DNA from: CAVSJR01 sp963728285
Lineage (GTDB): Bacteria > Actinomycetota > UBA4738 > HRBIN12
Length of the DNA: 64,000 nucleotides
Assembly (NCBI GenBank): GCA_963728285.1
Contig: CAVSJR010000001.1
Coordinates: 930,001 to 994,000, forward strand
Direction of reading: 5' to 3'
In this document: piece after piece, positions 57,422-64,000 of the stretch
How positions within the stretch are numbered: the first letter of the stretch is position 1
Layout of the letters: each line of letters begins with the position of its first letter
Notes under the pieces: generated by a model
What the model was told of the DNA's origin: nothing
The model's database searches: none
What the model saw: the letters and a program-made list of their open reading frames with translations, nothing else
Position numbers and translations under genes: made by a program

Positions 57422-59444
57422 CCGAGCGAGGCGCTCGTCGTCTTCACGCCCTCGGGAAAGCGAGGGCGATTCGCGCACGGGATCAGCGTGCTGGATGCGG
57501 CGCGCGCGATCGGCGTGGACCTCGACTCGGTGTGCGGGGGCAGGGGGATCTGCGGCCGCTGCCAGATCGTCGTCGGCGAGGGGGAGTTCGCGAAGCACGG
57601 CATCGTCTCGCGAGCCGCGCACCTGACGCCGTTCTCGCGATCCCGAGTCGACGTATCGCGAGCGCAGCGGCCTGGCGCCCGAGCGGCGGCTCGGATGTCA
57701 CGCGAAGGTGGTGGGGGACCTCGTCGTCGACGTGCCGCCCGACAGCCAGGTCCATCGCCAGGTCGTGCGCAAGGACGCGGACGCTCGCGCCATCGAGCTC
57801 GACCCCGTCGTCAAGCTCCATTACGTGGAGGTCCGCCCGCCGGACATGGCCGACCCCGCGGGCGACCTGCAGCGCCTGCGCGAGTCGCTCGAGCGCGAGT
57901 GGGGGCTCACCGGGCTCGACTGCGATCCGCACGTCCTCGCCGCGCTGCAGTCCCGGCTCCGCGAGGGGGCCTGGACGGCGACCGTCGCGGTGCACGACGG
58001 CGAGGTGATCACCGATCTGTGGGCCGGCTATCCACGACGTCGCCCTCGGCGTTGCCTTCGACGTCGGGTCGACGACGGTGGCGGGGCATCTGTGCGATCT
58101 GGCGATCGGGCGACGTGCTCGCATCGGCCGGGGCGATGAACCCGCAGATCCGGTTCGGGGAGGACCTCATGAGCCGGGTGTCCTACGTGATGATGCATCC
58201 CGGATCGCAGGGCGACCTGACGCGCGCCGTCCGGGGTTGCCTGGACGAGCTGCTGGGAGCGCTCGTCGCCGAGGCCGGGGCCGAGCGCGGGGACGTGCTC
58301 GAGCTCACCATCGTGGGAAACCCGATCATGCATCACCTCGTGCTGGGCCTCGACCCGACCGAGCTCGGCGGCGCGCCGTTCGCCCTCGCGACCGATGAGG
58401 CGGTCCGCCGAACGGCGCGGGAGCTGGATCTGGACGCGAGCCCCGGCGCCCGGGTGTACGTCCTGCCGTGCATCGCCGGTCACGTCGGCGCGGACACGGC
58501 GGGGATGATCCTCTCGGAGGCGCCGCACGAGCAGGCGACCGTCGAGCCTTCTGGTCGACGTCGGCACGAACGCCGAGATCGTCCTCGGCAGCCGCGACCG
58601 CGCTGCTGGCGGCGTCGAGTCCGACGGGGCCGGCGTTCGAGGGCGCCCAGATCAGCTGCGGGCAGCGCGCCGCGCCGGGGGCGATCGAACGCGTCCGAAT
58701 CGACCCCGAGACGCTCGAGCCCCGGTTCACCGTGATCGGGACCGGCGCCTGGTCGAGCGATCCCGGCTTCGACGGGACGCGGGTCACCGGCGTCTGCGGG
58801 TCGGGCATCATCGAGGTGATCGCCGAGATGTTCCTCGCCGGCATCCTGACGTCGGACGGCGTCATCGACGGATCGCTCGCGGCCCGATCCCCACGCGTCG
58901 TCGCCGACGGCCGGACGTTCTCCTACGTGCTGCACGACGGCGAGCCGCGGCTCGTGATCACCCAGAACGACGTTCGGCAGATCCAGCTGGCGAAGGCCGC
59001 CCTGCACGCCGGGTGCCGGCTGCTCATGGACCACCTCGGGATCCGAACCGTCGACCGCGTCCGACTCGCCGGCGCCTTCGGCGCGCACATCGATCCCGTC
59101 CATGCCATGGTCCTCGGGCTCGTCCCCGACTGCGATCCGGCCGGGGTGACCTCGGCCGGCAACGCCGCGGGAACCGGAGCGAGGATCGCGCTGCTGAACC
59201 GCGCGGCGCGCGCCGAGATCGAGGAGGTCGTCGCGCGCGTCGAGAAGATCGAGACGGCGGTCGAGCCGCGCTTTCAGGAGCACTTCGTCGCGGCCATGGG
59301 GATCCCCCACGCGGAGGATCCCTACCCCAGGCTCGCGGGACGTGATCGCGCTGCCGGAGCGGCGTACCGCCGAACGCAGCGGAGAGCGACCGGTCGCGCC
59401 GGCGCCGTCGTGCGCCCGAATCGGAGAGGAGACCCACGACATGA
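57418..59444 (+). CDS. Iron-sulfur ASKHA-domain corrinoid reactivase, RamA-like (frameshifted)
   Basis: A RamA/DUF4445-type corrinoid activation protein of about 670 residues. The N-terminal [2Fe-2S] domain has VCGGRGICGRCQIVV with the fourth cysteine in RLGCHAKVVGD; the ASKHA ATPase domain has VAFDVGSTTVAGHL, MNPQIRFGEDLMSRVSYVM, VGNPIMHHLVLGL, VDVGTNAEIVLGS, GVCGSGIIEVIAEM and LAGAFGAHIDP. It would reduce inactive cob(II)alamin on the carrier protein to cob(I)alamin using ATP. At least eight single-base shifts, including one right after the GTG start. A last frame gives an RSRRRRRAPESERRPTT tail whose TGA overlaps the MttB-like ATG. Confidence 0.88.
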
Positions 59445-60985
59445 GCGACGAACCGACGAGGGGCCGGCGGACGGGAGGGCGGGCCGGGCGCCGCGCCGCG
59501 CGCGAGGCCTCCGCCCCCGAGCGGCTCCCCTACATCACGCGAACGCTTCCGCCGTACGAGGTCCTGTCCGAGGAGGGACTCGAGGTGATCGAGGGCAACG
59601 CCGACTCGATCCTCGAGCGCGTCGGCATCGAGTTTCGGGAGTCGCCGGACGCGCTCCAGCTGCTGAAGGACGCCGGGTGTGAGATCGAGGGGGAGCGCGT
59701 GCGGTTTCCGCGCGGCCTGGCCCGCAGCGTGATCCGGGAGAGCGCGCCGGCGACGTTCACCCAGCACGCGCGCAACCCGGCGAACGACGTCGTGATCGGC
59801 GGGATGAACACCGTGCTGGCCCCCGCGTACGGGTCGCCGTTCGTCATGGATCTCGACCAGGGACGGCGCTACGGCACGATCGAGGACTTCCGCAACTTCG
59901 TGAAGCTCGCCTATCGGTCGCCGTTCCTGCATCACTCCGGTGGAACGGTGTGTGAGCCGGTCGACCTGCCCGTCAACAAGCGCCACTACGACATGGTCTA
60001 CGCGCACATGCGCTACTCGGACAAGCCGTTCATGGGCTCCGTCACCCACCCGCAGCGCGCTCGCGACACCGTCGAGATGGCGCGCATCCTGTTCGGCGCC
60101 GAGGAGCTCGAATCCAAGTGCGTGATCCTCAGCCTCGTCAACGCGAACTCTCCGCTGGTGTGGGACTCCTCCATGCTCGGAGCGGCGCGGGCCTACGCGG
60201 AGGCGAACCAGGCGGTGATCCTGACGCCGTTCATCCTCGCGGGCGCGATGAGCCCCGCGACCGTGGCGGGCGCCGCGGCCCAGACGCTGGCCGAGGCGAT
60301 GGCCGGCATGGCCTACGTCCAGCTCGTGCGCCCGGGGGCCCCGGTCGTCTTCGGCTCGTTCGCGTCGTCCATGTCGATGCAGTCGGGCGCGCCGACCTTC
60401 GGGACCCCCGAGCCGGCGCTCGTCCTGTATGCGCTGGCGGCGTGCGCCCGGCGCCTCGGCGTTCCCTTCCGCAGCGGCGGGTCGCTCTGCGCGTCCAAGC
60501 TCCCGGATGCCCAGGCGGCCTACGAGTCGGCCAACACGCTGCAGCCCACCATCCTCGGCGGCGTGAACTTCGTCCTGCACGCGGCCGGGTGGCTCGAGGG
60601 CGGGCTGACGATGGGCTACGAGAAGTTCGCGCTCGACGTCGATCAGTGCGGGATGATGCACGCGCTCGCGCGGGGCGTCGACCTGTCGCCGAACGGGCAG
60701 GCGCTCGACGCCATCATCGACAACGGCCCCGGCCAGCATTTCCTCGGCACCGCTCACACGCTGGCGAACTTCGAGACGGCCTTCTACCGCTCGTCCGTCG
60801 CGGACAACAACTCCTTCGAGCAGTGGGAGTCCGAGGGATCCAAGGACGCCGCCGAGCGGGCGAACGCGCTGTGGAAGCGCATGCTCGCCGAGTACGAACC
60901 TCCTCCGATCGATGAGGCGGTGGACGAGGAGCTTCGGGAGTGGATCGAGCGTCGCAAATTATCGTTCCCGGACTCGAACGTCTAA
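59441..60985 (+). CDS. MttB-superfamily methyltransferase (non-pyrrolysine, MtgB-type)
   Basis: A 514-residue MttB-superfamily methyltransferase, intact and without an internal UAG, so it is not the pyrrolysine trimethylamine enzyme. It has a basic N-terminus (GRAGRRAAREAS) and then SILERVGIEF, NPANDVVIGGMNTVLAPAYG, FLHHSGGTVCEPVDL, RYSDKPFMGSVTHP, ANQAVILTPFILAGAMSPATV and GGVNFVLHAAGWLEGGL. Non-Pyl members demethylate glycine betaine, proline betaine or carnitine. The context of betaine importer, dimethylglycine dehydrogenase-like and sarcosine oxidase genes makes glycine betaine the best guess. ATG overlaps the reactivase stop; GGAGAGGAG upstream. Confidence 0.92.
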   Translation: MSDEPTRGRRTGGRAGRRAAREASAPERLPYITRTLPPYEVLSEEGLEVIEGNADSILERVGIEFRESPDALQLLKDAGCEIEGERVRFPRGLARSVIRESAPATFTQHARNPANDVVIGGMNTVLAPAYGSPFVMDLDQGRRYGTIEDFRNFVKLAYRSPFLHHSGGTVCEPVDLPVNKRHYDMVYAHMRYSDKPFMGSVTHPQRARDTVEMARILFGAEELESKCVILSLVNANSPLVWDSSMLGAARAYAEANQAVILTPFILAGAMSPATVAGAAAQTLAEAMAGMAYVQLVRPGAPVVFGSFASSMSMQSGAPTFGTPEPALVLYALAACARRLGVPFRSGGSLCASKLPDAQAAYESANTLQPTILGGVNFVLHAAGWLEGGLTMGYEKFALDVDQCGMMHALARGVDLSPNGQALDAIIDNGPGQHFLGTAHTLANFETAFYRSSVADNNSFEQWESEGSKDAAERANALWKRMLAEYEPPPIDEAVDEELREWIERRKLSFPDSNV

Positions 60986-60995
60986 GCTCCGGCGG

Positions 60996-61886
60996 ATGGC
61001 CCTGAGGAGACGAAGGAACGAGGAGCTCGACGCGGCCCACCGCGAGGCGTTGTGCTCGCTCGTCGCCGGCGCGAAGTTCGAGCTGATCCCGCTCTCGAAC
61101 GCGTCCGAGCGCGTGGCCGAGCTGCCCGATGGAGCCGTCGCGACGGTGACGGCCTCGCCGAGCCACGGGATCGAGGCGACGGTCGAGCTCGCGCGGACGC
61201 TGATGGCCGCGGGACACGACGCGATCCCCCACCTGTCGGCGCACATGATCCGGGATCGCGCTCACCTCGGCGATCTGCTGGCGCGCATGGGGGATGCGGG
61301 CATCCGCCGTGCGTTCGTGGTGGGCGGCGACGCGAAGGATCCGGGGATGTATCGCGACGGGCTCTCATTGCTCCGCGCGATGGACGAGCTCGGCCACGGG
61401 CTGGACGAGATCGGCGTGCCGTCGTATCCCGACGGGCACGTCGACATCGCCGACGACGAGCTGCTGTCGGTGCTGAAGCAGAAGCAGCGCTACGCCTCGT
61501 ACATGACGACGCAGATGTGCTTCGATCCCGCCGCGATCATCTCGTGGATCGCCGCCATGCGGGCCGAGGGCGTCACGCTTCCGGTTCACATCGGGACGCC
61601 GGGCGTTGCCGAGCTCACCAAGCTCATGGCGATCTCGGCGCGCATCGGGGTCGCGGACTCGGCTCGCTATCTCCGGAAGAACCGCAAGCTGGTCGGGGGC
61701 CTGCTCTCGCCGGGAAGGTACGGTCCCGACGCCTTGCTGCGGGGGCTGGCCCCGGCGGTCGTGGACCCGGCCGCGCGCATCGAGGCCCTCCACGTCTTCA
61801 CGTTCAATCAGGTCGTCGCCACCGTCGAGTGGCAGCGACGGATGCTCGCGTCCCTGGACGAGGGGTCCGCTCAGCCCTCATCCTGA
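60996..61886 (+). CDS. Methylenetetrahydrofolate reductase-like protein
   Basis: A 296-residue MetF-family barrel. Recognisable parts are KFELIPLSNASERVAEL, VTASPSHGIEATVELARTL, IPHLSAHMIRDRAHLGDLL, VVGGDAKDPGMYRDGLSLL and YMTTQMCFDPAAIISWI. In this operon it would oxidise the methyl-THF made by the corrinoid route to methylene-THF, which links the first methyl group of betaine to one-carbon metabolism. It is short of the C-terminal regions of eukaryotic enzymes but normal for bacteria. ATG 11 bases after the MttB stop. Its 3' end overlaps the convergent sarcosine oxidase gamma gene by 16 bases. Confidence 0.87.
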   Translation: MALRRRRNEELDAAHREALCSLVAGAKFELIPLSNASERVAELPDGAVATVTASPSHGIEATVELARTLMAAGHDAIPHLSAHMIRDRAHLGDLLARMGDAGIRRAFVVGGDAKDPGMYRDGLSLLRAMDELGHGLDEIGVPSYPDGHVDIADDELLSVLKQKQRYASYMTTQMCFDPAAIISWIAAMRAEGVTLPVHIGTPGVAELTKLMAISARIGVADSARYLRKNRKLVGGLLSPGRYGPDALLRGLAPAVVDPAARIEALHVFTFNQVVATVEWQRRMLASLDEGSAQPSS

Positions 61887-62446
61887 TCGGCGAATTCGGC
61901 CGCGGCCCCGAGCAGCCAGTCGACGAGGTAGCTCGAGTACGACGGGCGGACGAGCACGCCCGTGGTCTCCTCCCGCTCGTGAAGGATCACCGGCACGCGA
62001 GCGAGCAGCGTCTGCGCGCAGGAGCCGGCCGTCCAGGCCCGCCGATCGAGGTCGAGCCCGCACCCCTTCGCCATGACGTCCATGGCCCGCGGGCCGCTCA
62101 CCTCCAGCGCCACACGGTTGGCGCTGACGTCCACGATGGATCGATGCAGGCCGTCGAGCGCGCGGTGGTACTCCGCGACGATCTCCGGGCCGGCGCCGGG
62201 GGGGCCGAGCACCAGCCACTCGTCCGGACCGAGCCACAGGGCGGCGCGCGGTCCCTCCTCCCACGCGGTGTTGGGACGGGTCGGGAGCGGATGAGGCGCT
62301 CGGGCCACCGCTCCGGCGTCGAGCCTGAGGTCCACCTGTGCGAGGAACGGGACGTGCTCGACGACGACCGCGCCGCCGGTCGAGGTCGCGATCCGCGCCA
62401 GGTCGTCCCCGCGCCCGGCGAGCGGGCTGCGCGCCTCAGCCGTCAC
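61871..62446 (-). CDS. soxG: Sarcosine oxidase gamma subunit
   Basis: A 191-residue gamma subunit of heterotetrameric sarcosine oxidase. Landmarks are LGPDEWLVLGPPG, HRSIVDVSANRVALEVSGPRA, MAKGCGLDLDRRAW, CAQTLLARVPVILH and SYSSYLVDWL. The subunit has a GcvT-like fold and no catalytic site of its own; it stabilises the enzyme that converts sarcosine to glycine. The GTG start overlaps the end of soxA by 11 bases, so the two are coupled. It converges on the MetF-like gene. Confidence 0.9.
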   Translation of the reverse strand: MTAEARSPLAGRGDDLARIATSTGGAVVVEHVPFLAQVDLRLDAGAVARAPHPLPTRPNTAWEEGPRAALWLGPDEWLVLGPPGAGPEIVAEYHRALDGLHRSIVDVSANRVALEVSGPRAMDVMAKGCGLDLDRRAWTAGSCAQTLLARVPVILHEREETTGVLVRPSYSSYLVDWLLGAAAEFADQDEG

Positions 62447-64000
62447 GGCGCGTCCCGTCCGCGTCGTAGAAGACCGGCTCCGTGATGGTCGCGTCGATCA
62501 CGCCGTCCGGCATCGGGGCGTGGACCGTCCGCCCGACGAGCGAGCGGCCGCCCGGCACCATCGCGAGGGCGAAGGTCCGACCGAGCACCGCGCTTCGGTA
62601 GCTGGAGGTCACGTGGCCCGCCCCACCCGCCGGGGTTCGCTCGGGGTCCTCCACGAGGAGCTGCGCGCCCTCCGGGAGGAGCGCCTCGGGGTCGACGGGC
62701 AGCACGCCGACGAGCTGCTTGCGCCCCGGGCGGGCGAGGGCGGGACGCCGCAGCGATCGGCGGCCGACGAAGTCGCCCTTGCGTTCGTTCACGATCCACG
62801 ACATGCCGAGATCGTGCGGCGTCACGGTCCCGTCGGTCTCCTGGCCCACGATCGGGAAGCCCTTCTCGGCCCGGAGCACGTGCATCGCCTCGGTCCCGTA
62901 CGGGACGATCCCGAAGCCGTCGCCGGCGTGCAGGACGGCCTCCCACATCGCGACGGCGTGCCATGCCGCCACGTTGACCTCGTAGGCGAGCTCGCCGGAG
63001 AAGCTCACGCGAGCGACCCGGGCGGGGATGCCGGCGACGCTTCCGTCCCGCAGCGTCATGAACGGGAACGCCTCGGCGGAGAGGTCCACGTCCGTGCCGG
63101 CGGCCGCCAGGACCTCGCGAGCGCGCGGGCCGGCCACCGACACCGTCGACCACTGCTCCGTCACGCTGGTGCAGTACACGCGCAGCCGCGGCCATTCCGT
63201 CTGAAGCCATTCCTCGAAGTGATCGAGCACCGTCGCCGCGCCGCCCGTGGTGGTCGTCACGAGGTAGCGCCCCTCGTCCAGCCGCATCGCGACGCCGTCG
63301 TCCATGACCATGCCGTCCACGCCGCACAGCAGCCCGTAGCGGATCGATCCGGGGCGAAGCGAGCTCATGACGTTGGTGTACATCCGGTCGAGGAAGCCGC
63401 CGGCATCCGGCCCCGCGATCTCGATCTTGCCCAGGGTCGATGCGTCCATCACGCCGACGCCCGTCCGGACCGTCCGGCACTCGCGGAGCACGGCATCCTC
63501 GAGGCCCTCCCCGGGGCGGGGGAAGTACCAGGGGCGCTTCCACTGCCCGACGTTCTCGAAGGCGGCGCCGTTGGCGACGTGCCAGGGATGGATGGGGGTC
63601 TCGCGCTCGGGGTCGAGCATGCGGCCGCGGTAGGGCCCCGCGACCGCCGCGTAGGACACCGGCGTGAACGGAGGACGGGCGTTCGTCGGGCCCTGCGCCC
63701 CGGGGTCCCATCCGAGCTGCGCGTTGACCACCTCGGCGGTCGAGCACCCCGGACGTCCGGCCCTGATCGAGGGCGGTGCCGATGTAGGTGGCGCGCTTCA
63801 CATGCTCGACGGATCTGAGCCCATGCTCCACGGCGCCGAGCACGTCCGCGACGGTCGCGTCGCGCTGGAAGTCGACGAAGTGGCGGGACATGTCGTCGGC
63901 CGGGACGAACCAGAGCGGCGCGCACGGCGGCAGGCCCGCGCCCGCCGCCGATCCGACGACGCTCAGCCACCGCGGGCCGTTGCCGTCGGGGACGAAGCAT
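62436..64000 (-). CDS. soxA: Sarcosine oxidase alpha subunit, C-terminal half (cut by window end, one frameshift)
   Basis: The C-terminal part of heterotetrameric sarcosine oxidase alpha. At the window edge DGNGPRWLSVVGSAAGAGLP and HFVDFQRDATVADVLGAVEHG belong to the iron-sulfur/Cys-linked central part; a shift near 63745 then leads to NAQLGWDPGAQGP and the GcvT-like folate-binding domain: ASTLGKIEIAGPDAGGFLDR, YGLLCGVDGMVMDDGVAMRL, VSFSGELAYEVNV and LGMSWIVNERKGDFVGRR. The domain accepts the methylene group onto tetrahydrofolate. N-terminal NAD-binding half, soxB and soxD would lie beyond the window end. Together with soxG it performs the last demethylation to glycine. Confidence 0.9.

Noticed and set aside
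59441..60985. Pyrrolysine-dependent trimethylamine methyltransferase.
   Set aside because: The reading frame is continuous with no amber codon and no pylBCD-like gene is nearby.

Overview
The window looks like a high-GC Actinomycetota-type chromosome segment. The grounds are very GC-rich coding sequence, frequent GTG starts, an F420-type luciferase-like oxidoreductase, PAS/GGDEF/EAL modules of the actinobacterial kind, and promoters with TAGGCT or TGCTAT -10 elements, several of them apparently leaderless. No rRNA, tRNA, CRISPR array, phage gene or insertion sequence was seen. The class cannot be fixed from this sequence; a deep-branching soil or aquatic lineage is my guess.

Layout. 0-8 kb: sulfatase tail, phosphoesterase, TetR regulator, nitrilase-type amidase, CocE-type hydrolase, an orphan PotD-like binding protein and a lysine 2,3-aminomutase. 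8-20 kb: two PAS/GGDEF/EAL c-di-GMP proteins, a GAF histidine kinase with its NarL-type regulator, transketolase, a phosphoribulokinase/uridine kinase-family protein and a DEAD-box helicase. 20-25 kb: threonine dehydrogenase plus 2-amino-3-ketobutyrate CoA ligase, an F420-type oxidoreductase, a LacI regulator, an AlkD-like protein and a DCC thiol-disulfide protein. 25-31 kb: a complete Dpp/Opp-type ABC importer. 31-46 kb: polysaccharide deacetylase, then a polyamine/amine catabolic region (amine oxidases, aminoaldehyde dehydrogenase, PotABCD importer, enoyl-CoA hydratase, ADP-forming acyl-CoA synthetase, exporters).

46.5-64 kb is the most interesting part: a quaternary-amine island. It encodes an OpuA-type glycine betaine importer, an aldehyde dehydrogenase, a dimethylglycine/sarcosine dehydrogenase-like flavoprotein, a corrinoid protein, DUF1638 and PF13769 proteins, a methyl-THF:corrinoid methyltransferase, an iron-sulfur ASKHA corrinoid reactivase, a non-pyrrolysine MttB-superfamily methyltransferase, a MetF-like reductase and, on the opposite strand, sarcosine oxidase gamma and alpha. 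Read together they give a route in which betaine is imported, its first methyl goes through corrinoid to tetrahydrofolate, and dimethylglycine and sarcosine are then oxidised to glycine. No oxygen-dependent Rieske betaine monooxygenase and no betaine-homocysteine methyltransferase is present here. A shared intergenic motif precedes the importer and the dehydrogenase/corrinoid operon, and a variant lies in the divergent potD/amine-oxidase region, which suggests joint regulation.

Quality warning: many genes carry single-base frameshifts, mostly extra G or C, with conserved protein continuing in the next frame. They are very dense at 5.7-8.0, 46.8-54.6 and 57.4-59.4 kb and absent over long stretches such as 8.2-17.8 kb. 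I read them as assembly or consensus errors and annotate each affected gene as one locus.
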